DNA of 64,000 nucleotides from Candidatus Woesearchaeota archaeon (GTDB taxonomy: Archaea; Nanobdellota; Nanobdellia; Woesearchaeales; GW2011-AR4): assembly GCA_016185945.1 (NCBI GenBank), contig JACPMR010000003.1, forward strand, positions 124,001 through 188,000. Reading direction: 5' to 3'. The notes below the pieces were generated by a model. That model did no database searches and had not been told where the DNA came from. It saw only the letters and a program-made list of their open reading frames with translations. The translations under genes and the position numbers were made by a program. Positions 17,520 through 25,628 of the stretch are shown in pieces (the first letter of the stretch is position 1; each line of letters begins with the position of its first letter).

Positions 17520-18473
17520 TCAAATAGTTATATTCCTCACCTTATAAACATCCAGATGCTCTCCTTTATCAGGGCCAGGGGCAGGTGGCGACCCATCTAT
17601 CTTAAACCATTCTGGAGTGTTATTAACTCTAAAATTTGTTGTTGTTTTTGTTCCGAAGTAGATGTAATCAACAATGCTTCTGTCTTTAAGCTGTATGCCC
17701 TGCGCCTGGAATTTCTCAAGATTTACAAGACTTTCAATTCCAAGCGTTGAGTTGCTTAAATTGCCTGCCAATCTCATCAAAAAACTGGGGCTGTCATTAT
17801 GGGATATATAAAGTGAATTGTTCATGTGGAACAACAGGTTATCGACTTTGCCATTCACAACAAAATTTGTTATGTTTGTCTGCCTTATTGCGTTTGTAAC
17901 CCTTCCTTTGCTGTTGACAATGTAAAGTGGATCCTCAAAGCCAACAATGTTTATTTTTGTAATCAAATACCTTTCCCTTATCCAATAGCTTGTATTTCTT
18001 TTGTCTTTGATATCTAAGCTTATATTCAAGCCTATATCTACTGTCCAAGGGTCTGTGTGGTTTAGCTTGACTTCGTTTATCGTAAAATTAAATATTATAT
18101 CGACTTTATTGGCTTCTGCAGATATTCTATTGGCCCAGTCAGTAAAAGTTGAGTCTTTCATTAAGTTCATCTGCTGCTGTTTTATGGTTCCATTAAGAAA
18201 GGATTCTTTGAACCTTTCGTTGACATTATCTATGAAAGTGCCATTGGTTGTGATAAACTGGTTGAAGCTTAGCAAAGTCCTAAAACCAGCAATATAAGCG
18301 CCTTTGTTCAAGTCCCTTTCAACATCTTTAATAAAAAAATTTACAGTATCAATTCTTGTTTCTATAACCTCCATTTTATCTGTTAGTCTGTAGGTGCTGT
18401 AGGCACTATAAGTTACAATTATCACTATTGTTAAGGCAATTGCAGCTGTTGTGTAAAATATGGCTTTCTTCAT
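17520..18473 (-). CDS. Pilin-like secreted protein with N-terminal helix
   Basis: 317 aa. The start MKKAIFYTTAAIALTIVIIV is a short basic end followed by one long hydrophobic helix, like the archaeal pseudopilin signals nearby, though the Glu at +5 is absent. The rest is predicted extracellular with several N-X-S/T sites and repeated alpha/beta sequence. The ATG overlaps the stop of the upstream 112-aa gene by 4 bp (ATGA), so the two are translationally coupled. It ends 8 bp from the convergent Calx-beta gene. I do not recognise a named family. A minor pilin or pilus-associated subunit is the likely role from context. Confidence 0.6.
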   Translation of the reverse strand: MKKAIFYTTAAIALTIVIIVTYSAYSTYRLTDKMEVIETRIDTVNFFIKDVERDLNKGAYIAGFRTLLSFNQFITTNGTFIDNVNERFKESFLNGTIKQQQMNLMKDSTFTDWANRISAEANKVDIIFNFTINEVKLNHTDPWTVDIGLNISLDIKDKRNTSYWIRERYLITKINIVGFEDPLYIVNSKGRVTNAIRQTNITNFVVNGKVDNLLFHMNNSLYISHNDSPSFLMRLAGNLSNSTLGIESLVNLEKFQAQGIQLKDRSIVDYIYFGTKTTTNFRVNNTPEWFKIDGSPPAPGPDKGEHLDVYKVRNITI

Positions 18474-18808
18474 TTAATTATATTTAATTTGAACAGAATA
18501 TTGTTTGTAATATCTTCCACCAAATTGAGGTCTATGTTCTTATAACCTTTTGAAATTCTTATTTTTAATTCATTGTTAACTTTTTTAATAATAATTTCTT
18601 TCATTTCAGAAGATTCAGGCAGCCCTTTATCAGTTGGATTAATCTTCTGCCTGTATTTTTTTGCAATTTCAAGTGAATTTAAAAATTCTTTGGCATAATA
18701 TTTTCTTATTATATCGCCCTTAACTGCCTTTTCCAAAATTTTATGGAGGACAGAATTGGATATGTTCCCAACAAACAAACTGATTAATTTTTTTCTATTT
18801 AGAACCAT
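18470..18808 (-). CDS. Hypothetical 112-aa protein coupled to AbrB-nucleotidyltransferase
   Basis: A basic, alpha-helical protein without membrane segments or cysteines. Its ATG lies inside the last codons of the nucleotidyltransferase gene (14-bp overlap), and its own end overlaps the pilin-like gene by 4 bp, so all three should be translated from one message. No family is recognised. It lacks the RxxxxH motif expected of a HEPN partner, so a classical MNT-HEPN pair is not supported. A partner or target of the nucleotidyltransferase is possible by position alone. Confidence 0.55.
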   Translation of the reverse strand: MVLNRKKLISLFVGNISNSVLHKILEKAVKGDIIRKYYAKEFLNSLEIAKKYRQKINPTDKGLPESSEMKEIIIKKVNNELKIRISKGYKNIDLNLVEDITNNILFKLNIIK

Positions 18809-19571
18809 TTTTAATACCTTCTAATATTTCATCAAATAAATTATTATACAATCTTTTATATTCCTTTAAGAATTCAATTTTATCGATAATATTCTGCTTT
18901 ATATTCGCCGAATCCGTTTTGAGCAATTTTTTTATATTATAGTCAATAATTTCATTGCTTATTTTTCTTTTATTCAAAAAAAGGAATATCGCTATCAAAT
19001 TCCTCACCATACCATATTTTTGACTGCCTGCCAAATAGCCAAAATTATCAATAAGAGGTTTACTTTTTATTAGGTGCAAGTCAAGAAGCTTGTAGTTAAT
19101 TTTATTTTTATATTTGAATATAATCCTTTTTTTAGCTACATACCTACTTAACATAGCTTGATAGAGGGGATCTGTTTCCATTCCCTTAAGCAAAGTTTGG
19201 TAGTCAGCAGCAATAATGTGAAAAACTAGCCCAAATATTCTGTTAAGATGTTTTTCTAATTTTTTGGTGTCTAATTTCTTATTGTAAATTAAAATAATAT
19301 CAATATCGTTGAATGCGAATCCTCTTTCTAAAAATGAGCCGGTTACTACCACATTGTCGACGAAATCCACTTCGCTGAAAATTTTTTTTATAACAGTGAC
19401 TTTTATGGATTCCAGATTTTTAATATCGTAATAAATATATTTTATCCCCTCTTCAACTAAAGGTCTTATCTCTACATACGTGCCAGGCTCAAAGCCGATA
19501 GGTCTTTCTTTTGGAATATACACCTGGTCCATAACTGTTCCCTTGCTGATTTTTCCTACCAAATTTACCAT
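18795..19571 (-). CDS. AbrB-like DNA-binding domain fused to a nucleotidyltransferase
   Basis: 258 aa. Residues 3-42 fit the SpoVT/AbrB swapped-hairpin pattern (GKISKGTVMDQVYIPKERPI, then FEPGTYVEIRPL). Residues 60-130 carry a minimal nucleotidyltransferase signature: VVTGSFLERGFAFNDIDIIL, i.e. GS followed by two acidic residues in the NDIDII strand, with a possible third acidic position further on. The rest is helical (about 170-258). This joins a probable DNA-binding module and a probable catalytic module in one chain. A perfect 16-bp palindrome lies 2 bp before the start codon, as expected for self-repression. AbrB domains are typical of antitoxins and MNT-type domains of toxins or antitoxins, so a stress or toxin-antitoxin role is plausible but inferred. 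Confidence 0.7.
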   Translation of the reverse strand: MVNLVGKISKGTVMDQVYIPKERPIGFEPGTYVEIRPLVEEGIKYIYYDIKNLESIKVTVIKKIFSEVDFVDNVVVTGSFLERGFAFNDIDIILIYNKKLDTKKLEKHLNRIFGLVFHIIAADYQTLLKGMETDPLYQAMLSRYVAKKRIIFKYKNKINYKLLDLHLIKSKPLIDNFGYLAGSQKYGMVRNLIAIFLFLNKRKISNEIIDYNIKKLLKTDSANIKQNIIDKIEFLKEYKRLYNNLFDEILEGIKNGSK

Positions 19572-19573
19572 AT

Positions 19574-19589
19574 TACGTAAATTTACGTA
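19574..19589. promoter_or_regulatory. Perfect 16-bp palindrome, candidate operator
   Basis: TACGTAAATTTACGTA is its own complement and lies between the TATA box and the ATG (19571) of the AbrB-nucleotidyltransferase gene. A bound dimer would cover the transcription start. The AbrB-like N-terminus of that protein is the obvious candidate ligand. Confidence 0.65.
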
Positions 19590-19595
19590 TTATAG

Positions 19596-19605
19596 TATTT
19601 AAATC
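19596..19605 (-). promoter_or_regulatory. TATA box of the AbrB-nucleotidyltransferase operon
   Basis: Read on the minus strand, GATTTAAATA fits box A, about 25-30 nt from the start codon. A message starting at the usual distance would have almost no leader. It lies only 9 bp from the stop of the vWA gene, so the operon has its own promoter within the pilus locus. Confidence 0.55.
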
Positions 19606-19613
19606 TTTCTATC

Positions 19614-22343
19614 TCACTCCCAAACCCTTATCTCTATTACAGCAGGCCCCCAGAGTGAAGGAACTTTTGATATGGTTAAGGTGTTCACACTCAGGCTGTT
19701 GGCATCTATGTTTATCTCGAGCTTGCCGTCTTTGTCTATGTCCAAGTTGCTGAATAATTGGTATGTAGCAATGTCAACTGCATCATTTAAATCATAAATC
19801 TTGTTCAAGAAGCTGCAGGAATCTGTTCCAGTATAGCTTGAAGGGACTTTTACTGTCGATGCCGAGCCATCCTCAAAGCTTAACGTCCATGAGCAGCCAT
19901 CTGACTTAGCCACAACACTGCTGTAGTCGGCAAAGCCACTGAGCAATAAAGTGTAAAGAACTCTGCTGTCATTTGAGCCGCCTGTTGGGGATGTTGAATT
20001 TAGTCCTGTGCTTATTGTAATGCTGTTTGCTCCTTGGTTTATATTGCCTATCGGAATGTTGACTGCAAATGGGTCACCTAAAATTTGGTAGTCATTGCCG
20101 TAGTCAACTAACCTGTAAATAGTGTTTCCATTGACAACTAAGTTGTCTGTCCACTTGTTGCTGGAGTAAGAAGTTACCTTTGCATCCAAAACTGATGTGT
20201 TGGCGTAAATTGTCAAAGTGCCTGAAGATAGGTTATTGCCAAATCTTTCTGTTTCAAATGCCAATGGCACTTTGTTGAATTCTGCTTCTTGCGCTGTGTA
20301 ATTGAATTCAATGTAAGAATTGGGATGTACAGATGTTTTTGCTAATGCTCCTGTTACATTGACTATTTGCCCTGCAAAACTCAGCTTATTAATTTCGCCT
20401 GCAATTTCGCTGTATGCCTGCTGCAGCTTTGCTGTGTCAGTTGCGTTGTAGAATTTCCCTCCAGAGCAGTTCATTCTTTGCATTGATGCTGCATCAGACT
20501 CTATGCCGAATGCAATAGAATAAACGCTTATGTTTTTGTTGCACGCATCCCAGGCAGCCTGCACAGCGTCCGCTATGGCTGTGCTGTTTGGCTGCTGTGA
20601 GCAAGCAACGTTTGCCTCGCCATCGCTCATTATAACTATGAATTTCTTCCGCGAAGGATTGTTTTGAGTTTCTATTACTTCAACCCCTTTGTTTATCCCG
20701 CAGCAAGTGCAAGTACCCCACCATGCTTCTGTTGTATCAATTTTGATTGTAATCTGCGCTTTATTTGAAGTTATGTTGTTGAGCCGCACAATTGAATCTG
20801 GATAAGGTGTAGTTGTTAGTGGATTTCCCTGGCAATCATTCTGGTAAACGCTTCCGTAGTTACTGCTATATTCGACTAATCCCACCCTGTTGCCCGAAGC
20901 ATTGAATACTGTATCAGCAAACTGTTTGCTTGCATTGACGTATATCTCTAATCTCTTCGCATCATTTTTGCAAATGACATTGTGCCTGCAGCCGCATAAG
21001 TTGCTTGTTCCATTGTTCCAGATTGTTCTATTGAAGTCAGAATATCCCAAACTGGATGGTGTAAAATTATACCAGCTCCACCACCAAACACCTCCTGATA
21101 ATATGCATCCTTTTGTACTGGATTGAAACCATCCGCTCCAAGTACTGCCTGTTGCTTGAGAGCAGAATTCCATTGAGCCAGAAACATCGCTTACTAAAAC
21201 AGCGTCTGCTGCTCCTCCTAGTGTTGTGGCATTTGTTATGCCTAATCTTAAAGGAGTTGTTTTTTGGTTTAGGGAGTTAAAGTCGATCAATGTCTTCAGA
21301 GTTGCATTGCTTATAGTAATATTCTTTGTACCTAAAGGATTTTCTTCGTAAATTGTTGTATTACCAAGCCTTAAGTATGTTGTGTAATTGCTTGTGTAAT
21401 TGAGGAAAATAAGCATGTTGTTTATCTGTCCAGGAGAGTAGACAGAGGAATACAAGTTTATGATTCCGTCAATGCCGGGGAAAAAGTATTTTTCATAACC
21501 TGAAGTTTGCGTATCGTTGTATGAAGAAGTTGTGTAAGTCACTCTCAAAAAGCCGCCTGCAATATAAGGAATGCCTGAAGTGAAGTTAATGCTTATTGTG
21601 TTTTCTCCTGCCCTGAAATTTGCAAGATAGGCATTGCTTAAGTTCCATTTATCAGCAAGCATGTTACCGCCACCACCAGAGCCCTTTGCATAGCTTCCGG
21701 AGAAGAAGCCATTGATGTATAAGTCAAAATTGCCGCCTGCATCAACCTCAAGGTATGAACTGTTGAAGGAAATGATATCTTTAGGCAGAATCAATTTTTT
21801 TGTCAAATTACCATCGCCTTCGTAGCCCCCGAAATAAGCATAAGAGCTAGTTTTCTTGCTTTTTATGCCGCTCAGCAAAACTCTTGCTGTAAAGCCCTCT
21901 GTTGGCTTTGCCTTTGCAATGCCGCTGATTAATTTTCTTGAGGAAACAAGCACCCTTTTTACAGACAAATTTCTTGAATATATCAATTCACCATTTACCA
22001 ATATGCTGAATCCGTAATTTACCGGCACTATGTCTTCTGTCAGATTCTTTGTGATGTTCTTTGCAAGCTCTATCTTGTCGTCTGCCCAGAAATCACCAAT
22101 CTGCTCAAGTATTGTATTGTTTTCGTTTGTTATGATGCTTGACGACAAAAGACTTTTTACATAGTCGTTATTCACCTGTCCCACAGATGTTGTTGAAAAA
22201 ACCCTAACCAAGTCCTGAGATGCGTAATTGACATTCAGCCTTTGATGCTCTACAGAGTAGAAATTAGCCACAAGAATTACTGAAATTATCACAATGCTTG
22301 ACGCAAGCAGACTGTCAATTGTGAAAAATATTGCCTTTCTCAT
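19614..22343 (-). CDS. Pilin-anchored von Willebrand factor A protein, probable pilus adhesin
   Basis: 909 aa. The N-terminus MRKAIFFTIDSLLASSIVII is a pilin-like helix. Residues 150-370 are beta-rich with a Gly-rich turn. A vWA domain follows at about 380-660: MIDAS motif DVSGS (near 385), a later VIMSDGEANVAC strand and conserved Thr/Asp positions. Cys pairs (CGCRHNVIC, CTCCGI, CSGGKF) suggest disulfides. Beyond residue 700 are more beta modules. The vWA domain binds a metal ion and protein ligands. A pilin-type helix joined to a vWA domain recalls tip adhesins of type IV pili. It lies between the smaller pilin genes and the AbrB operon on the same strand. Adhesin function is inferred from architecture. 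Confidence 0.8.
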   Translation of the reverse strand: MRKAIFFTIDSLLASSIVIISVILVANFYSVEHQRLNVNYASQDLVRVFSTTSVGQVNNDYVKSLLSSSIITNENNTILEQIGDFWADDKIELAKNITKNLTEDIVPVNYGFSILVNGELIYSRNLSVKRVLVSSRKLISGIAKAKPTEGFTARVLLSGIKSKKTSSYAYFGGYEGDGNLTKKLILPKDIISFNSSYLEVDAGGNFDLYINGFFSGSYAKGSGGGGNMLADKWNLSNAYLANFRAGENTISINFTSGIPYIAGGFLRVTYTTSSYNDTQTSGYEKYFFPGIDGIINLYSSVYSPGQINNMLIFLNYTSNYTTYLRLGNTTIYEENPLGTKNITISNATLKTLIDFNSLNQKTTPLRLGITNATTLGGAADAVLVSDVSGSMEFCSQATGSTWSGWFQSSTKGCILSGGVWWWSWYNFTPSSLGYSDFNRTIWNNGTSNLCGCRHNVICKNDAKRLEIYVNASKQFADTVFNASGNRVGLVEYSSNYGSVYQNDCQGNPLTTTPYPDSIVRLNNITSNKAQITIKIDTTEAWWGTCTCCGINKGVEVIETQNNPSRKKFIVIMSDGEANVACSQQPNSTAIADAVQAAWDACNKNISVYSIAFGIESDAASMQRMNCSGGKFYNATDTAKLQQAYSEIAGEINKLSFAGQIVNVTGALAKTSVHPNSYIEFNYTAQEAEFNKVPLAFETERFGNNLSSGTLTIYANTSVLDAKVTSYSSNKWTDNLVVNGNTIYRLVDYGNDYQILGDPFAVNIPIGNINQGANSITISTGLNSTSPTGGSNDSRVLYTLLLSGFADYSSVVAKSDGCSWTLSFEDGSASTVKVPSSYTGTDSCSFLNKIYDLNDAVDIATYQLFSNLDIDKDGKLEINIDANSLSVNTLTISKVPSLWGPAVIEIRVWE

Positions 22344-22388
22344 TTTACAAACAGCATTAAATTGTTCCTATGCCAAAAAATATTTTCT

Positions 22389-23519
22389 TCATCGCCATAC
22401 ATAAACTATCATCCTTGCAACTTTTGAATTATAGTTCAGGTAACGCTCGGCCTTTACAAGCTTTTTTTGGGATATATCTGTCATGTTCACAGGAGTGCAC
22501 GTGCCTTCAATAAGCCCCTGCGCAGCTTCCTCGACAACACCAACAAAATTCCCATTGAAATAGGAAACATCAAAATCGCTGAAAAAATATGTAGTTCCAT
22601 TGCCATATTTCCATCGCGCAATTGCGTTGTCGCCTGTCTGGTTAAAGGTTCCTATAATCAAAAATTCACTGGAATCGGAATTGTTTATGACATAATAATA
22701 CTGGTCAAAAGCCATACTTTGGCCGACAGTGAATGTGAGATAAGGGTCAGTATTGTTTATTATCGCTGTCCTCTGGCTTGACGACTGCCCCGATTTTTTC
22801 TTAAAGTCAACACCGACCATTGTATTTGTTGAAGGGGACGCGAGTTCGCCGCTTATCATCAACAAACCGCCGCTTGAAGAATAATTTTCAAACTTGGCCT
22901 TATTGCTGCCGAATTCACCACCGGACAGCAAGGGATGCTCCATCATAATAAACTGGTACTTGCTGATATTGCTTATCAAAGCGTCAATGTCGTTCTGGTT
23001 GCTTGGAACATCGCCAAAATAAATGTCGGCTTTGAAAGTGTTATTCATAAAATCCTTCAAAAAGGAATCATCCTCATCCTGATAATAATAGGCGCTTTTG
23101 ATATTGTAGGAAACATTGACTAAGGGATTGCCTATTGTGCACACGCCGTTTATATTTAACACTTCTCCTTTGTTGTTGACAAAAAATACAGCATACTCAT
23201 AAACAGTTCCAAACAGCCTTCTGCTGGTTTTATAATCGTAATTCTTGAAATTTTTTACTTTTGTGACATTCACTTTTTGCTGGTCAGCTAGTCCTAACCT
23301 TACCACTGTTGTGTTGTCCCAGTCAGCGGGATAGCCGCTTAAAGCCAAAGCAGACGAAATTAACTTCGCATCTGAAATCATGGCGTCAAGCTCGCCTTGC
23401 TCCTGTTTTTGCAGATTATTGGTGTAGCTGAAATAAACCACCAAGGTGAATATGAAAAGCAGCAATGCAATGCCAAAGTCCATATACCATGCCTGCGCCT
23501 TAGTTGATATGGATAACAC
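22389..23519 (-). CDS. Pilin-like membrane protein with extracellular domain
   Basis: About 376 aa from the preferred start. The segment TKAQAWYMDFGIALLLFIFT followed by LVVYF is a class III-like signal with the leader ending at Lys. To keep this leader, translation must begin before ATG 23483; GTG 23519 next to a GGAGG site is the best choice, although its spacing is tight, and TTG 23585 is also open. The body resembles a Rossmann-like or ThuA-type fold region (YQDEDDSFLKDF, GGLLMISGEL) with no clear catalytic motif. It overlaps the upstream pilin gene by 20 bp and precedes the vWA gene by 45 bp. It is likely a minor pilin of the same filament. Confidence 0.65.
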   Translation of the reverse strand: MLSISTKAQAWYMDFGIALLLFIFTLVVYFSYTNNLQKQEQGELDAMISDAKLISSALALSGYPADWDNTTVVRLGLADQQKVNVTKVKNFKNYDYKTSRRLFGTVYEYAVFFVNNKGEVLNINGVCTIGNPLVNVSYNIKSAYYYQDEDDSFLKDFMNNTFKADIYFGDVPSNQNDIDALISNISKYQFIMMEHPLLSGGEFGSNKAKFENYSSSGGLLMISGELASPSTNTMVGVDFKKKSGQSSSQRTAIINNTDPYLTFTVGQSMAFDQYYYVINNSDSSEFLIIGTFNQTGDNAIARWKYGNGTTYFFSDFDVSYFNGNFVGVVEEAAQGLIEGTCTPVNMTDISQKKLVKAERYLNYNSKVARMIVYVWR

Positions 23520-23883
23520 CTCCTGTCTTGTTGATTTTGTTTGTGCCTTTTGTGAAATTTCCAATGGCTTGGGGTATTGCCACAAAATAATAGCCGTTTT
23601 TTGACTGCACTGCTATTGTGGAGTTTTGCATTATTAACGAGTAGTTTATGCTGTCAAGCTTGTTGGGCATTTCAAAAATCCTCACGTAGCCGTCTTCAAC
23701 AGCTGCTGCAATCAGCAGTTCTTTTTGCAACTTTAATGCAATATCCTTGACTGCTTCGCTTTCCTTTTGCGCTCTGAAGTCATTCAGCTGATCTAGGGAA
23801 GCAAGTTCGAAAGACAGGGCTACCAGGAATACCAATCCCATCAATATGAAAAATTCAACATTTATCTGTGACTTAGAATTCAT
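23500..23883 (-). CDS. Class III signal peptide pilin-like protein
   Basis: 127 aa starting MNSKSQINVEFFILMGLVFL: a short leader ending in Lys, a Glu in the helix and a hydrophobic core, as in archaeal pilins. A GAGGTGA site ends 2 nt before the ATG. After the helix comes an amphipathic helix with many K and E, then a small beta domain with N-X-S sites. It is the first gene after a repeat-filled gap of 227 bp, so it may have a separate start of transcription. It overlaps the next pilin-like gene. Confidence 0.75.
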   Translation of the reverse strand: MNSKSQINVEFFILMGLVFLVALSFELASLDQLNDFRAQKESEAVKDIALKLQKELLIAAAVEDGYVRIFEMPNKLDSINYSLIMQNSTIAVQSKNGYYFVAIPQAIGNFTKGTNKINKTGGVIHIN

Positions 23884-23939
23884 TCTTCACCTCTTTTTTA
23901 ATGGAATTTATATTATTTGATTTAATTAATTCAATCCGT

Positions 23940-24096
23940 TGCTTTTGCTTGCGACTGGCATGGCGAGCAAGTCTGTTGCGTGCGAGAACTCCCGCGTTCA
24001 TGTCTCACGAGCCTCACATGCCATTGCTCGCAAGCTCGCTCACAACAGGTATCTTGTCGCCCACAACTAGTCCCATTTATTTTTGTGGGCGGCTAT
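23940..24096. repeat. GC-richer mosaic repeat in the pilus locus
   Basis: Bases 24017-24047 match 30420-30450 at most positions (CATGcCAtTGCTCGCAAGC core), and GCGAGCAAG-type segments recur inverted within each copy. A second unit, TATCTTGTCGCCCACAA with its complement ending TTGTGGGCGGCTATA, is a variant of the CCAACCACAA hairpins at 2.9 and 7.9 kb. No gene is seen here. Confidence 0.7.
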
Positions 24097-24110
24097 ATCC
24101 TAATTTTGAT

Positions 24111-24515
24111 TTAGTTAGATGTTATTTGGACATATCCGTCTTCTGCTTTGAGTGTTATGATGTGGATGCCTTGCGTTGTAGGCAGGCTGCCGCTCATATT
24201 GACAGACGAAACCTGCACAATGTCTGTCACACCATTCTTGGTTTTTAGCTTAATGACAACCTCTCTGCTGGAAAGGTTTGTGGATTGAATCTTATCGGGA
24301 AAATTGAGCTTAAGAGTGGTTTGCGACGGCTTTCCAAGATAGTAGACGGATTCTGAAGCGTCAACTATTCTCCTTGCTATCTGCAATGACTGGCTTGCCG
24401 CAACTGATTCGCTCGACTCAGAAGAGTATGTGTAATAAATCAGCAACAATGGTATTGTCATCAAGGCTGCAAAGCCCATTATAAGCATGTACTCAACGCT
24501 TACTTGAGATTTCAT
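24111..24515 (-). CDS. Class III signal peptide pilin-like protein
   Basis: 134 aa. MKSQVSVEYMLIMGFAALMT has the minimal MK leader, the Glu in the helix and a hydrophobic stretch of about 22 residues. The mature part is small and beta-rich with a Ser-rich hinge (SSESSESVAASQ). It starts inside the stop of the upstream three-helix membrane protein (ATGA overlap of 4 bp), so the two are coupled. A major or minor subunit of the same filament is likely. Confidence 0.8.
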   Translation of the reverse strand: MKSQVSVEYMLIMGFAALMTIPLLLIYYTYSSESSESVAASQSLQIARRIVDASESVYYLGKPSQTTLKLNFPDKIQSTNLSSREVVIKLKTKNGVTDIVQVSSVNMSGSLPTTQGIHIITLKAEDGYVQITSN

Positions 24516-24886
24516 TTTTTGCTTTTTTTGACTTTCTTTTCCCTAATCAGCTGCTGGATTTTCCTGCCGTCTTCCTTAAAGCCAAATTCTTCGCCTATCT
24601 TCAAGACTCTGTAAGAAGCAACAATAAACGCGATATAAGCAAACACGACAAAAATGTATTCAGGATAAGTTGCAAGACCTTCTACATCTATGTTGATACG
24701 AAAAAGGCTCCTTGCAGTCTGCCACACAGAAAAAATAACAATAAAGGCAAGACAAATTGCAAAATTGTCCATGTACCTTCTTATAGAGCCCTCGCTTAAC
24801 CTGTTCCTTGCCCTTGAAATAAGAAGCAGAGAAGCAATCCCAAATATCACGGTTGTAACGCTGACAACAGCCAGGTGCACCATCAT
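24512..24886 (-). CDS. Small three-helix membrane protein of the pilus locus
   Basis: 124 aa with three hydrophobic helices (about residues 4-22, 42-60 and 80-98) and a strongly basic tail (REKKVKKSKK). No catalytic residue pattern stands out. It overlaps the degenerate KaiC gene upstream and the pilin downstream by 4 bp each, a tight coupling that points to a shared complex. It is too small to be a canonical prepilin peptidase and lacks that enzyme's GD motif. I do not recognise the family. Confidence 0.65.
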   Translation of the reverse strand: MMVHLAVVSVTTVIFGIASLLLISRARNRLSEGSIRRYMDNFAICLAFIVIFSVWQTARSLFRINIDVEGLATYPEYIFVVFAYIAFIVASYRVLKIGEEFGFKEDGRKIQQLIREKKVKKSKK

Positions 24887-25473
24887 GACTCACCTCCTAT
24901 GTCCACTCTTGCATCAGAAAATTGCGTTAATTCATCCAATAAAGCAGGGTCTGTTTCCTTTTCAAGAGTTATTATAATGCCTTTTATTTTCCACTCCCTC
25001 ATCTTGCCTGTCAGAAAATGAATAAATCTCGCTACAGTAGTGGGCTTGTTGAATATGGATAAGGTGTTCAACGAATCAAAAATAAGAAATTTTTCTTCTG
25101 TTGGCAGTGCCTTTATTGCCTGGTCCATTGCAACGCTAAGGTCGCTTAATTTTTCAGGGCTTCCAATGTAAAGGCAGTTCTCAACCTTTTTTGACTCTGT
25201 TCTTGAGGTGACATCGATAAAAATCAAAACTCTTGAGTCTATGTCGTTGCTGGCAAGAATTCTCTGCATAACCTCGAATGGCTTGTTTAGCGTCACATAA
25301 ATTCCCGGAAGGTTCTGCTCATTGATAAGAAATTTTACAACATCTATAACAGTTTTTTGGTAATTTTTTGCGTCAACAGCTATCAGAAATATGTAATCCT
25401 TTAAGCTTTTTACCTCTTTATCAAAAATCTTCGATTTTTGGGAATGATCAAAAATTTGATTAATTTTTGACAT
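24883..25473 (-). CDS. KaiC/RecA-fold protein lacking a Walker A motif
   Basis: About 196 aa. The fold cues match KaiC-like proteins: KTVIDVVKFLINEQNLPGIY, then RVLIFIDVTSRTES, then EKFLIFDSLNTLSIFN as a Walker B-like strand, then KIKGIIITLEKETDP. No GxxxxGKT is present, so it should not hydrolyse ATP on its own. It may sense nucleotides, or pair with the intact KaiC protein encoded divergently 156 bp away. The start at 25473 (MSKINQIF) is preferred; TTG 25539 would add a basic Cys-containing end. Residues shortly after the start are encoded by palindromic repeats (25430-25472), so the true N-terminus is uncertain. KaiC-like FlaH proteins serve archaellum motors, which suggests a link with the pilus genes. 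Confidence 0.65.
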   Translation of the reverse strand: MSKINQIFDHSQKSKIFDKEVKSLKDYIFLIAVDAKNYQKTVIDVVKFLINEQNLPGIYVTLNKPFEVMQRILASNDIDSRVLIFIDVTSRTESKKVENCLYIGSPEKLSDLSVAMDQAIKALPTEEKFLIFDSLNTLSIFNKPTTVARFIHFLTGKMREWKIKGIIITLEKETDPALLDELTQFSDARVDIGGES

Positions 25474-25584
25474 TTTTGAAAGTTTCCTTAACCTCAGGCA
25501 TTTGCACCACTTTTTGAACGAGAATTCTACTGCTGTCAATATAAACTTTTCGAATTAAGTGTAGAAATGGCTAAAACATAAATC

Positions 25585-25594
25585 TTTAAATATA
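25585..25594 (+). promoter_or_regulatory. TATA box of the KaiC ATPase gene
   Basis: TTTAAATATA lies 35-44 nt upstream of the TTG start, with AAAGGTGAT at 25617-25625 as ribosome site. Being nearly palindromic, it could also serve the divergent degenerate KaiC gene. Confidence 0.55.
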
Positions 25595-25628
25595 AGTATA
25601 ACCAAAAATCGTAAAAAAAGGTGATATT

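Noticed and set aside
18470..18808. HEPN toxin partner of the nucleotidyltransferase
   Set aside because: The RxxxxH HEPN motif is absent and the helix pattern does not fit.
24512..24886. Prepilin peptidase of the pilus locus
   Set aside because: It is too short, has only three helices and lacks the GD catalytic motif.
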